A program made the position numbers and the translations under genes. Below the pieces are notes generated by a model, which saw nothing but the letters and a program-made list of their open reading frames with translations, did no database searches and had not been told where the DNA came from. Below, piece by piece: positions 41,050-50,445 of a DNA stretch of 64,000 nucleotides. This DNA comes from an uncultured Roseobacter sp. (GTDB taxonomy: Bacteria > Pseudomonadota > Alphaproteobacteria > Rhodobacterales > Rhodobacteraceae): NCBI GenBank assembly GCA_947488305.1, contig CANKZM010000004.1:377501-441500 (forward strand), given 5' to 3'. How positions within the stretch are numbered: the first letter of the stretch is position 1; every line of letters begins with the position of its first letter.

Positions 41050-41514
41050 TTAACCCTCCATGATTTCTGATGCGCGCTGAATGCCGGCGCGGATACGTTG
41101 ATATGTGGCGCAACGACAAGCGTTACCGTTCATGTAGTCGTGAATATCTTCGACCGACGGTTTTGGGTTTTCGCTCAGCAAGCCAACCGCGGACATAATC
41201 TGACCGGATTGGCAGTATCCGCATTGCACCACATCAAGCTCTTTCCACGCCTGTTGTACGGCGGCACCAATATCCGTCTCCCCGATCGCCTCGATCGTGG
41301 TAACCTCCGCACCCTCAAGGTCTTCGATGTAGGTCTGACAGGATCGGACCGGCGCGCCATCTACATGCACGGTGCACGAGCCACAAGATGCAACCCCGCA
41401 GCCAAACTTTGTGCCAGTCATCTTCAGTTCATCCCGGATAACCCATAGCAACGGGGTGCCGGGTTCGGCGTCGACGGAATGCTCAACACCATTCAGCTTC
41501 AGGGTAAGGCTCAT
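41050..41514 (-). CDS. (2Fe-2S)-binding subunit of molybdenum hydroxylase (IorA-like)
   Basis: FGCGVASCGSCTVHVDGAPVRSC and QCGYCQSGQIMSA...NACRCATYQRIRAGI. Confidence 0.95.
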   Translation of the reverse strand: MSLTLKLNGVEHSVDAEPGTPLLWVIRDELKMTGTKFGCGVASCGSCTVHVDGAPVRSCQTYIEDLEGAEVTTIEAIGETDIGAAVQQAWKELDVVQCGYCQSGQIMSAVGLLSENPKPSVEDIHDYMNGNACRCATYQRIRAGIQRASEIMEG

Positions 41515-41550
41515 CTGGACCTCCTTGTGGATCTGGACGCTAGTTCTTTG

Positions 41551-41608
41551 GTAAACTGGATAGTTTACACTAGGCGAGAATTTGACACGAGTAAACCCAG
41601 TAGTTTAC
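41551..41608. promoter_or_regulatory. Two tandem palindromic operators between Mo-hydroxylase and TetR genes
   Basis: GTAAACT-ggat-AGTTTAC (41551-41568) and GTAAAC-ccagta-GTTTAC (41591-41608), centres 40 bp apart. Confidence 0.7.
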
Positions 41609-41637
41609 CTCTGGGTGAAATAGTGTGCGAAGAGCAA

Positions 41638-42246
41638 ATGACTATCAGAAATTCGAACACGCCCTCGCAGGCGAAACGGAACCAGATTCTGCATGCGGCC
41701 GAGCTTGAGTTTCAGGAACATGGGTTTGCGATAACCAATATGGACCAAATCTCGTCTCGAGCCGGTGTCTCAAAGCGTACAGTCTATAAGCACTTTGAAA
41801 GTAAAGAGAAACTCTTCAAGGAGTTGATTCGGGGGCATTGGGGAAAATTCGCAAAAAGTCTCGAAGTGACCTATGAGAAAGGTCGAGACATTCGCGAACA
41901 GCTCATTGATTTGGGGCAGGCTGAGGGGCGTCTGTTGACGTCGCCCGACGTGATGGCAACGACAAGAATGGTGATGAGCGAAGTGTTGCGCAGCCCGGAG
42001 CTTGTGGAAGAAAACCAGGAAAAAACGGATTTCAAGGCATCATTTGAACAGATGCTTCGCGCGGCGGATGCAGACGGGCAGCTTTCGATCGAGGATCCCC
42101 GCCAGGCTGCGGAAGAATTCATCTCACTGATCAAGGGAAAGGCCTTTTGGCCAGTCGTGTTTGGCGCGCCAGTGGTTACACCGGACGAAATGTCGGAGCT
42201 GATAGAAAGCAGCGTAGAAATGATGATGCGCCGTTACGCTCCTTGA
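41638..42246 (+). CDS. TetR/AcrR family transcriptional regulator
   Basis: RNQILHAAELEFQEHGFAITNMDQISSRAGVSKRTVYKHFESKEKLFKELI; ORF open to 41479. Confidence 0.93.
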   Translation: MTIRNSNTPSQAKRNQILHAAELEFQEHGFAITNMDQISSRAGVSKRTVYKHFESKEKLFKELIRGHWGKFAKSLEVTYEKGRDIREQLIDLGQAEGRLLTSPDVMATTRMVMSEVLRSPELVEENQEKTDFKASFEQMLRAADADGQLSIEDPRQAAEEFISLIKGKAFWPVVFGAPVVTPDEMSELIESSVEMMMRRYAP

Positions 42247-42394
42247 GCCGTCAGGCCTAACATAGATCTCCGCGTCGGCATGTTCGCCAGTGTTGCTGGG
42301 CGAGGTACATTTTAGCCGAGCACAGGTGCAAAAACCGCACCTGCAAACCGCCATCCCCAGAATCCGTGACCTTCAGTGCCTTTCAACAATAAGT

Positions 42395-43126
42395 TCAAAA
42401 GTAGCTGCGTACCAGGCTGGAGGCGATCAGATTCCAACCGTCCGCCAAAACAAAAAATGCCAATTTGAATGGCAATGAGACAATTGCTGGCGGGACCATC
42501 ATCATGCCCATGGACATAAGTACCGCGGCGACCACCAGATCAATTATCAGGAACGGCAAGAAAATCAGAAAACCGATTTGGAACGCGCGGGCAATCTCAG
42601 AAAGAAGGAAACTGGGCACGAGGATAGAAAGCGGCGCGTCGGGAGTAGGTGCTGCATCTACTGTCTCGGAACGGAGTTCGGCCAGAGCGAAAAAAGTCTC
42701 AGGATCCAGACGTGCAGCCATGAAGATCCTGAAAGGATCAAGCGTTCGCGTAAAAGCAGCTTCAGCATCAATCTGGTTTTCGGTGAACGGCTGAATACCT
42801 GTCGTCCATGCCTGAGTGAAGACTGGCTCCATAATGAAGTAGGTCAGGAACAACGCTAAGCTGACGATTAGCATGTTTGGCGGTGATTGCTGGAGCCCAA
42901 TTGCCTGCCTCAAGATGGACAGAACAGTGACGAGAAACGGGAAACAAGTCACCATGATGGCCAAGCCCGGAGCGAGACTCAAAACGGTAATCAACAGAAA
43001 GAGCTGAATCGTTCGCGCACCGAGTGAGCCGTCCTCACCCAATGAGATCGAAAAATCCTGAGCAATAGCGCCGCTTGGCAACGCCAGGAACAAGAGCGCG
43101 GCAATAAGCCAGCATGCGCGATGCAT
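42395..43126 (-). CDS. fliP: Flagellar export apparatus protein FliP
   Basis: LAPGLAIMVTCFPFLVTVLSILRQAIGLQQSPPNMLIVSLALFLTYFIMEPV; LIDLVVAAVLMSMGMMMVPP. Confidence 0.95.
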   Translation of the reverse strand: MHRACWLIAALLFLALPSGAIAQDFSISLGEDGSLGARTIQLFLLITVLSLAPGLAIMVTCFPFLVTVLSILRQAIGLQQSPPNMLIVSLALFLTYFIMEPVFTQAWTTGIQPFTENQIDAEAAFTRTLDPFRIFMAARLDPETFFALAELRSETVDAAPTPDAPLSILVPSFLLSEIARAFQIGFLIFLPFLIIDLVVAAVLMSMGMMMVPPAIVSLPFKLAFFVLADGWNLIASSLVRSYF

Positions 43127-43130
43127 TTCG

Positions 43131-43424
43131 TCAGGCGCCCGGCTGTAAATCGATGACCTCTGTCAGCCGAACAACGAGCTGGCCATCATGATCTCCCTCT
43201 TTCTCTTCCAGCATGCCGCGTGCGATCAGCCTATCGCCAATATAAAGATCAACCGGATCATCAACAGATTTGTCCAAGGTCAGCACTGCGTTTTCGCCCA
43301 AGGTGACCAGGTCGCGGATCAAGGGACGCGCTTTACCCACCGAGATTGTGATTTCGATAGGCACAGAGGTGAATGGGTTTTTTGGATCCAAACCGGTGCC
43401 GGATGTCGTTTCAGGGTTATCCAT
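43131..43424 (-). CDS. fliN: Flagellar motor switch protein FliN
   Basis: SVPIEITISVGKARPLIRDLVTLGENAVLTLDKSVDDPVDLYIGDRLIARGML; ORF open to 43448. Confidence 0.92.
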   Translation of the reverse strand: MDNPETTSGTGLDPKNPFTSVPIEITISVGKARPLIRDLVTLGENAVLTLDKSVDDPVDLYIGDRLIARGMLEEKEGDHDGQLVVRLTEVIDLQPGA

Positions 43425-44016
43425 TGGCTTGCTCCTGCCCGGATTCATGGAAGAAAGCAGTCATCGCTTTCGAAACTTCGGCTACCAGATTATCCAGATC
43501 CACTTGGCGTTCGTCCTCCCCGACCCGAACAAAGGCCTGCCCGTCGCCAAGTGAGTCTTCACCGACAATTTTGAAGGGCTCTTGCAACTTTGACCCAACA
43601 ATCGTCTTGACCGTTTCGACGTTTTTCGGACTGACGACAATCTCGACCGGTTTACCCATTTGCGTCGTCAGAAGTTTCTGAACCTGCTCGAAAATATGTG
43701 CCCCAAGTGCCGTTTTTACGATTTCAGGAAGTAGTTTTTCGACGATCTGGCGCATCGTCGGCTCCAGTGAGACTGTCAGTTTCGACAATGCTTCCTGATA
43801 GGTAAATGACATATCCAGCAAATTCTGACCGAATTCAGCGGTCAGTTTGTCTTTCTCCTCAGCCTTCGCTTTGGTCGCATCGTCCCACCCGGCTTGGTAT
43901 CCCGCTTCAAAGGCTTGTAGCTTTTGGTCCTCTAAGGCTTCGGAAGTATTGTCTGAGTCGGTGCTGCCAGATCTTTTGCCGCCACCAAAGTTTCGATACC
44001 TGTGCGATACAGACAC
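43417..44016 (-). CDS. fliH: FliH-like flagellar assembly protein
   Basis: Position between fliF and fliN; AGYQAGWDDATKAKAEEKDK...LEPTMRQIVEKLLPEIVKTALG. Confidence 0.7.
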   Translation of the reverse strand: MSVSHRYRNFGGGKRSGSTDSDNTSEALEDQKLQAFEAGYQAGWDDATKAKAEEKDKLTAEFGQNLLDMSFTYQEALSKLTVSLEPTMRQIVEKLLPEIVKTALGAHIFEQVQKLLTTQMGKPVEIVVSPKNVETVKTIVGSKLQEPFKIVGEDSLGDGQAFVRVGEDERQVDLDNLVAEVSKAMTAFFHESGQEQANG

Positions 44017-45689
44017 TATGCACTCTCCTCTTTGTCTTCTTCCAGCCAGCTCCGGAGTATCTCTACGGTCTCTTCCTGCCGCTCTCCGATCATCGACCTG
44101 AGCCGTTCAACCGGATCCTGATCAGAGGGCACTGCTATTCCGATGTCCGGAAGGGCAACACCGTCGTTGTCAAACCCCGAAATCACGGGCAGGTCGGGCA
44201 GATCGGAGGTATCTCCTTCAACCTCACCCGCGAGGCTTCCCTGACCGGAGGTAGTGCCGTCGGCAGCGGGCAAGGCCGCCACGGCATTTTGGTCAGTCAA
44301 GACGGGTTTGGTGAGCAAAGGACGAACAACAAAAAGGCCCAAAATTAACGTTACCAACGCAAGAACGGCCATTTGAATCGCAGACATCAAGTCGATGTGC
44401 ATGCCGCTCCAAAAGGAGTTTGTCACTTCCGTGCCTTGGGGTGAAACACTTTGCAGTCCCATAGACTTGATCGTGATGATGTCACCTCGCCCTTCGTCAA
44501 AGCCGACAGCGGATGCCACCAGATCTTTCAAGGCATTCAATTCGCCTTCTTCGCGAGGGGCGAATGTCTCTTGTCCGCTTTCATCAATCAAAGTTGCTTC
44601 GTTTACCAGGACTGCGACTGTCACACGTTTGATCGAGCCTGGAACGCGTACGATTTCCCGTTCTGTCTCTGAAACCTCGTAATTGACCCGCTCCCGCGAT
44701 TCGCTGTTTTCGGACGAGCTGTTTTCGCCGCCATTGCCGTCTTCATCAGGTAGGTTTGACGCGACGGTAACGTCGCCGCCCCCTGCCTCGGATGATGACG
44801 TACTCCGCTCTTCGGTATCGGTACTGATTGCCACCCGGCTTTCAGGATCGAATATGCGCTCCCGAATCGCCTCGCTCTCATTCACGGTGTCCACGCTTAC
44901 TTCGACAACGGAGTTTCCGAACCCAACGCGGGCGTCCAAAAGCCGCTCGACCCGCGCTTTCAGAACTTCGGCCTTGTCTTCCCCGCCAACTGTCGGCGCT
45001 ACCTCGTCCGTGGTGCTGACAAGCGAACCATTAGCATCAATTACGGCGACATCTTCGGATGCGAGCCCCGCAACGGCTGAGGATACGAGAAACTGGATGG
45101 CCTTGGCCTGCTGTGGGGTCATTGCAGCGCCGGTCGGCGAAACCGCCACGGATGCTTTGGGTGTCACGCCGCGTTGAAACGGATTCGATCCTGTACTTGC
45201 AATGTGCACCCGCGCCATTGAGATGTGAGGGCTGGAGACGATTGTACGCGCCAGTTCACCTTCCTTTGCCCGCCAGTACGCCGCATCGAACATCTGTGAT
45301 GTCGTGCCAAACCCGTTCAGAGAATCAAGCAGTTCATAGCCCCGGCTCGAATTTGCCGGTAGTCCCTCACTGGCCAGCGTCATGCGAAGTTGATCTCGCT
45401 CGTTCGAATCGACAAAGATTGAGCCGCCTCGGACTTCGAAGGCCGCACCTCTTTGTTCCAAGGCCCGGACGACGTCGCCGGCGGCACCGTTTTCAAGACC
45501 TGCATAGAGTAGGGTCATGCTGGGCGCTGTTGCCATCCGGGACATCGCGAGGATGCCGAAGAACATGGCGCCGGTCGCCAAAACGACAATTACCTGCCGT
45601 CGCAAGGGTAACATTGTCCATGCTTTTACAATTTGCTGCAAAACTGCCTCCGTCGAGCTGAACCTTCTGTTCAACGTTGGCAACAGCAA
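44016..45689 (-). CDS. fliF: Flagellar MS-ring protein FliF
   Basis: MTLLYAGLENGAAGDVVRALEQRGAAFEVRGGSIFV; ARVHIASTGSNPFQRGVTPKASVAVSPTGAAMTPQQAKAIQFLVSSAV. Confidence 0.96.
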   Translation of the reverse strand: MLLPTLNRRFSSTEAVLQQIVKAWTMLPLRRQVIVVLATGAMFFGILAMSRMATAPSMTLLYAGLENGAAGDVVRALEQRGAAFEVRGGSIFVDSNERDQLRMTLASEGLPANSSRGYELLDSLNGFGTTSQMFDAAYWRAKEGELARTIVSSPHISMARVHIASTGSNPFQRGVTPKASVAVSPTGAAMTPQQAKAIQFLVSSAVAGLASEDVAVIDANGSLVSTTDEVAPTVGGEDKAEVLKARVERLLDARVGFGNSVVEVSVDTVNESEAIRERIFDPESRVAISTDTEERSTSSSEAGGGDVTVASNLPDEDGNGGENSSSENSESRERVNYEVSETEREIVRVPGSIKRVTVAVLVNEATLIDESGQETFAPREEGELNALKDLVASAVGFDEGRGDIITIKSMGLQSVSPQGTEVTNSFWSGMHIDLMSAIQMAVLALVTLILGLFVVRPLLTKPVLTDQNAVAALPAADGTTSGQGSLAGEVEGDTSDLPDLPVISGFDNDGVALPDIGIAVPSDQDPVERLRSMIGERQEETVEILRSWLEEDKEESA

Positions 45690-45702
45690 TGAACCATCTG
45701 CC

Positions 45703-45717
45703 TTAACAATCGGTTAG
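45703..45717. promoter_or_regulatory. CtrA-like site in the fliF/fliL divergent promoter region
   Basis: TTAA-CAATCGG-TTAG, imperfect match to TTAA-N7-TTAAC. Confidence 0.4.
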
Positions 45718-45763
45718 TGCAAATGGGTCTATAACAAGTTTCGTAAACATCGATGGGTTGATT

Positions 45764-46258
45764 ATGGCAGACGCGACAGTTCAGGAAGCTGAGGAAAGTC
45801 CAAAATCCAGCAAAATGCCTCTAATCATTGGGCTGGTTCTTGCTCTGGTCGGGGGCGGGGGTGGCTTCTTTGCCACCAGTCAGGGACTGATCCTGGCGCC
45901 CGAATCGGAAAAAAAGGAAGAGGCCAGCGAAAAGCCCGCGACAGACGGCAAGTTCGACAAAATTGCCTTTGTTCCGATGGATCCTCTGACGATCTCCATG
46001 CCGTTGAGCAGTCGTTACAACCATTTGCGCTTTCGCGGAGAGTTAGAAGTCGCGAAGGACTATGCGCAGGAAGTCGAGACGGTCTTGCCGCGAATCGTGG
46101 ATGTTTTGAACAGCTATCTCAGGGCTCTGGAAATCTCGGACATAGAACAGGCCGCGTCGCTGGCACGATTACGGTCTCAAATGCTGCGCAGGGTCCAGAT
46201 TGTTGCGGGCCCTGGACGCATCAACGACCTACTCATCATGGAATTTGTACTGAATTAA
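45764..46258 (+). CDS. fliL: FliL family protein (copy 1)
   Basis: N-terminal TM, PLSSRYNHLRFRGELEVAKDYAQEVETVLPRIVDVLNSYLRAL...RRVQIV..RINDLLIMEFVLN. Confidence 0.85.
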   Translation: MADATVQEAEESPKSSKMPLIIGLVLALVGGGGGFFATSQGLILAPESEKKEEASEKPATDGKFDKIAFVPMDPLTISMPLSSRYNHLRFRGELEVAKDYAQEVETVLPRIVDVLNSYLRALEISDIEQAASLARLRSQMLRRVQIVAGPGRINDLLIMEFVLN

Positions 46259-46268
46259 GGAGTGCGAC

Positions 46269-46652
46269 ATGGATTTGATCGCTGACATTCTGCTTGCTGC
46301 AGGCGCCATTGGTGCAGGTATCTACTGTTTCATCCTCGGCCGTCGCCTCAACAGATTCAACGACCTGGAAAAGGGAGTTGGCGGTGCGGTGGCTGTTCTT
46401 TCGGCGCAGGTCGATGACCTGACAAAGACTCTGTCTTCCGCCCAGGCAACGGCCGCCTCTTCTGCAGCTACCTTGACTGAGTTGACGGAACGGGCAGAGG
46501 CAATGTCGCAGCGCCTCGAACTTCAGATGGCGTCGTTACACGATATTCCGCCAGCGCAACCAAAGCCGACCGCTCAACCATCCCCCGCCCCAGCGCAGCC
46601 AACATCTGGTGAACCGATGTTCGTACGCCACCGTGCAGCGGAGGTTCAGTAA
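46269..46652 (+). CDS. DUF6468-like membrane/coiled-coil protein in the flagellar cluster
   Basis: MDLIADILLAAGAIGAGIYCFILGRRLNRFNDLEKGVGGAVAVLSAQVDDL; between fliL and motE-like genes. Confidence 0.65.
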   Translation: MDLIADILLAAGAIGAGIYCFILGRRLNRFNDLEKGVGGAVAVLSAQVDDLTKTLSSAQATAASSAATLTELTERAEAMSQRLELQMASLHDIPPAQPKPTAQPSPAPAQPTSGEPMFVRHRAAEVQ

Positions 46653-47249
46653 ATGAAATTCCGGCTCTCGCCCCGCCGCAATGGTCGGGGGTCATTGTTC
46701 CTGATTTGCTGCCTACTGCTTGGATCTGCTGCAATTCGTGTGGGCGGCGAAGCTGGCAAGGCAGTCGCGACCGAGAACCCGTTTCCGGTGGCCGCCGAGG
46801 CGAGCGCACCAAAGGATGATGCGGGTCCCAAGCTCGACAAAGAAGAAATGTCCGAAATGCTTGTCGCCTTCAAAAGACGTGAAGAGCGCATTGAGCGGAT
46901 GGAGCGGGAGATTCAAATCCGGCAAAAAGCGTTGCGTGTGGCGGACGAGGAAATTGAGAAAAGGCTGAAGGTACTCGAAGACGCGGAGGAGTCATTACGC
47001 TCTTTGCTGGCGATCGCGGATACCGCGGCGGAAGAAGACATCACCACGCTTACGTCGGTTTATGAAAACATGAAGCCTAAAGACGCAGCAGCTCTGTTTG
47101 AAGAGATGGAACCAGCCTTCGCTGCGGGCTTTCTTGGTCGTATGCGGCCTGATTCAGCGGCGGGAATCATGGCGGGTTTGTCGCCCCAAAAAGCCTACTC
47201 GATTAGCGTAATTCTAGCAGGTCGGAATGCGGATGCGCCGAAAGGCTAG
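46653..47249 (+). CDS. MotE-like periplasmic chaperone (MgtE N-domain fold)
   Basis: Signal/TM, coiled coil, LTSVYENMKPKDAAALFEEMEPAFAAGFLGRMRPDSAAGIMAGLSPQKAYSIS. Confidence 0.8.
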   Translation: MKFRLSPRRNGRGSLFLICCLLLGSAAIRVGGEAGKAVATENPFPVAAEASAPKDDAGPKLDKEEMSEMLVAFKRREERIERMEREIQIRQKALRVADEEIEKRLKVLEDAEESLRSLLAIADTAAEEDITTLTSVYENMKPKDAAALFEEMEPAFAAGFLGRMRPDSAAGIMAGLSPQKAYSISVILAGRNADAPKG

Positions 47250-47314
47250 TTGGCGTGAAGCTTTTTTAACCTCCTTTTGGCATCATCGAACCGTATAGGT
47301 TTTTGGGGACGAGT

Positions 47315-48184
47315 ATGATCGGAATCATCGGCATTATTACTGTTTTTGCTATGGTATTCGGCGGCTATCTTGCTGCCGGGGGCAAGATGGGCATTATCAT
47401 CAAGGCTTTGCCCTTCGAGATGACCATGATTGGCGGCGCAGCAGTTGGCGCTTTTCTGATCAGTAACGACTTTTCTGCGGTCAAACACACGTTGAAGGAC
47501 ATGGGTCGTGTCTTCAAAGGGCCGAAATGGTCGCACAATGACTATCGCGACCTGCTTTGCCTGCTGTTTGAATTGATACGTCTGGCACGTCAAAATCCAG
47601 TGGCTATCGAAGAGCACATAGAAGCGCCGGAAGACTCCTCGATCTTCTCAAAGTACGAGAAAATTCTGAAGGATAAAGAGGCCATCGCACTTATTTGCGA
47701 CACACTGCGGTCTGCATCAATGAATTACGACGACCCGCATCAGGTTGAAGAAGTGCTCGAAAAGCGCATGGAAGCAAACATGCATCACGCCATGCATTCG
47801 AGCCACGCGCTTCAGACTGTCGCAGATGGATTGCCTGCTTTGGGGATTGTTGCGGCTGTTTTGGGCATTATCAAAACGATGGGGTCGATTGATCAGCCGC
47901 CAGAGGTGCTCGGTAAACTGATCGGTGGTGCCCTCGTCGGTACATTTCTGGGCGTCTTTCTGGCGTATGGATTTGTGGGTCCGTTTGCGGCGAAAGTAAA
48001 AAGCGTCACCGAAGAAGACGGACACTTCTATCAGCTGATTCGAGAAGTTCTTGTTGCAAACCTGCATGCTCATGCGACCAACATTTGTATCGAAGTGGGG
48101 CGGCAGAACACTCCGTCACACCATCGCCCGAGCTTTGCGGAGTTGGAAGAAGCTCTGAAGGCAGTGAAGCAGGGTGCTGCATGA
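47315..48184 (+). CDS. motA: Flagellar motor stator protein MotA
   Basis: MIGIIGIITVFAMVFGGYLAAGGKMGIIIKALPFEMTMIGGAAVGAFLI; ALGIVAAVLGIIKTMGSIDQPPEVLGKLIGGALVGTFLGVFLAYGFVGP. Confidence 0.95.
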   Translation: MIGIIGIITVFAMVFGGYLAAGGKMGIIIKALPFEMTMIGGAAVGAFLISNDFSAVKHTLKDMGRVFKGPKWSHNDYRDLLCLLFELIRLARQNPVAIEEHIEAPEDSSIFSKYEKILKDKEAIALICDTLRSASMNYDDPHQVEEVLEKRMEANMHHAMHSSHALQTVADGLPALGIVAAVLGIIKTMGSIDQPPEVLGKLIGGALVGTFLGVFLAYGFVGPFAAKVKSVTEEDGHFYQLIREVLVANLHAHATNICIEVGRQNTPSHHRPSFAELEEALKAVKQGAA

Positions 48185-50445
48185 AAAGGCTGGCTGCAGC
48201 GACCCTTATGGCTGCTGCGATTGGTTCCACGCCTGTTAGGGCTGAGCCGATCGTTGTTCGGTCAGGCGAGCATGAGACTTTTACCCGGATTGTTCTGCCG
48301 CTTCCGGACGGCGCAGTGTGGCAATTGCAAAACGAGCCGGGGAATAGCCAGCTTATTTTCGAAAACTACGATGATGGTTTTGATCTGAGCGTGGCTTTCG
48401 AGATCATCCCAAGAACACGGCTGACAGCATTGTTGGCACAGGATTCTCTCCTCGAACTTCAACTTGCGTGTGATTGTCCCGTCACAGCTTTTGTCGAGCA
48501 AGATGAGTTTCTGGTGATCGACATCTCGGATGGTGCCGAGCTGCCAGTTGCTGAACCGCTACCTGCTGAACCACCTCGTGAGGTGGCCACGACTTCGCCC
48601 CCGGTTTCCGAATTTTCCTATGGGCAACTCTTGTGGAGACGAGAGGGCGCCGAACCGGATGTGCAGGTACCCGCTGACCAAGCGGTCGCCGATAGTCCAG
48701 TGAAACCCTTGCACGAAGGCCAGATTTCTGAGCCCGATCTTGTCCTTGAGACGCAAACACGCTTGCTTGAAGCATTTGCAGATGCAGCATCTCGGGGGGT
48801 GTTGGATCCCGTCCAGCCCATTCAAGATGCTGATCCAGAACCGGAAATCGTCGAGCCAGAATTGGAAATCTTTGATTCATCTGCACAATTGCCCGATGCA
48901 GCCCTTTCTGCGGCAGGCAACATTCGCGTTACCAACAGTAAAGATGTCCCGCAAGACAACGCCATTGCCGACATTGCGCTGTCCGGCGCAATTTGTCTTG
49001 ATCCAAAACGCGTTGACGTTGGGAGTTGGAGCTCAGAGCAACCATTCAACAGCCAATTAGGTATTTTGCACCGAGAAATATACGACGAGATTGGTAGAGT
49101 GAGGACAAAAAAAGTTGTCGAACTGACGAAATTTTACCTCCACTACGGATTTGGTGCGGAAGCGCGGCAAACCTTGGCGCTGGTTCCTGACTTGATGCTT
49201 CGCTTTCCCGAACTGATCGATCTTGCAAGTATATTGGAATATGGTTTCGCGAAGAACCCGCGGAGTTTGCACCAATTTGCTGATTGTAACTCGGATGTAT
49301 CTCTCTGGGGCTTTTTGGCGGCTCAGGATTTTCCAAAAGACAACGCAGTTGACACGATGGCCGTGTTGAGGGCGTTACAGAATCTACCCTCTCATCTGCG
49401 CTACGTATTTGGCCCGATAGTCAGCGAGAAACTGCTGGAACGGGGCGAAGTGGAAAGCGCCAATCTGGCCTTACGGAGCTTTGGCAGCCTTTTGGAAAAT
49501 GAAGGCAAACCTCCGAAAATCGCGGTAGCAGAAGCAAAACTTTTGACAGGGGCAGATAAAGAAGCTCAAGCGGTTCTGGACGAAATAATCAAAGAAGACA
49601 CACCAGATGCGCCTGATGCGCTTATCAAGCTAATTCAAAAGCTTGTTGACGACGATCAACCGATTCCTGCTGACATCGCGCTCTTGGCCGAATCGTATTC
49701 ATTTGAGCTTCAGAACACAGAGTTGCGAGATTCCATGCTCCGGGCTTCAGTGTTGGCATCAACGCAATCCGGGCAATTCGATAAGTCTTTTGCAGCATTG
49801 GAAAAGCAAGAATACTCTTTTGATGAGGGAACTCGACGTGAACTGGCGAGTCATCTATTCACAAAAATTTCCACGGAAACGAACGACGCAGACTTCGTGA
49901 GTGTGTATTTCAATCGCTTCTTGCCGTTGAAGCAATTTGTAAACGATGATGTGCAGCTCGCTTTGGCGCAGCGCTTGTTGGAAATGGGATTCACCGACGA
50001 AGCTGACCAAGTGTCAAAAAGCGTCTCAAACGATTTTACTTCTGACGAATTGCGCGTCTTGCGCGCGCGGGTCCTGCTGCAACAACGGCAATATCAAGAT
50101 AGCCTGTCGGAGCTCGAAGGACTTGAAGGCGCCAATACTGCAGAATTGAGAGCAGAAATTTTGGAGCGACTAGGCGAGAACGAAGAAGCTGCCCGGTTAT
50201 TCGATTCTGCAGATTTGCCTGAACGGGCGGCCTCCAGTCTTTGGCTCGCAAACAATTGGTCTGATTTGGTAGACGAAAATACGCCGGTATTTGGCGCTAT
50301 TTCTGAAATTACAAATGATGAACCAGCGCCGATTTCCGTCAATGACCGCATGCTCGCAAATGCGGTAGCAGCACTGTCAAAAAGTGCTGAAGTTCGTGAT
50401 GCGCTTGAGCAGGCTCTTCAAGTGCTAGAAGTGACTGAGGAATAA
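48181..50445 (+). CDS. Exported alpha-helical repeat protein of unknown function (flagellar cluster)
   Basis: Signal peptide MKRLAAATLMAAAIGSTPVRA; start overlaps motA stop; C-terminal two-thirds TPR-like. Confidence 0.7.
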   Translation: MKRLAAATLMAAAIGSTPVRAEPIVVRSGEHETFTRIVLPLPDGAVWQLQNEPGNSQLIFENYDDGFDLSVAFEIIPRTRLTALLAQDSLLELQLACDCPVTAFVEQDEFLVIDISDGAELPVAEPLPAEPPREVATTSPPVSEFSYGQLLWRREGAEPDVQVPADQAVADSPVKPLHEGQISEPDLVLETQTRLLEAFADAASRGVLDPVQPIQDADPEPEIVEPELEIFDSSAQLPDAALSAAGNIRVTNSKDVPQDNAIADIALSGAICLDPKRVDVGSWSSEQPFNSQLGILHREIYDEIGRVRTKKVVELTKFYLHYGFGAEARQTLALVPDLMLRFPELIDLASILEYGFAKNPRSLHQFADCNSDVSLWGFLAAQDFPKDNAVDTMAVLRALQNLPSHLRYVFGPIVSEKLLERGEVESANLALRSFGSLLENEGKPPKIAVAEAKLLTGADKEAQAVLDEIIKEDTPDAPDALIKLIQKLVDDDQPIPADIALLAESYSFELQNTELRDSMLRASVLASTQSGQFDKSFAALEKQEYSFDEGTRRELASHLFTKISTETNDADFVSVYFNRFLPLKQFVNDDVQLALAQRLLEMGFTDEADQVSKSVSNDFTSDELRVLRARVLLQQRQYQDSLSELEGLEGANTAELRAEILERLGENEEAARLFDSADLPERAASSLWLANNWSDLVDENTPVFGAISEITNDEPAPISVNDRMLANAVAALSKSAEVRDALEQALQVLEVTEE

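Noticed and set aside
42323-42343. CAGGTGC-N7-GCACCTG hairpin between TetR and fliP
   Set aside because: Simple stem without U-tract in a convergent gap; may be a weak terminator but not supported enough to list
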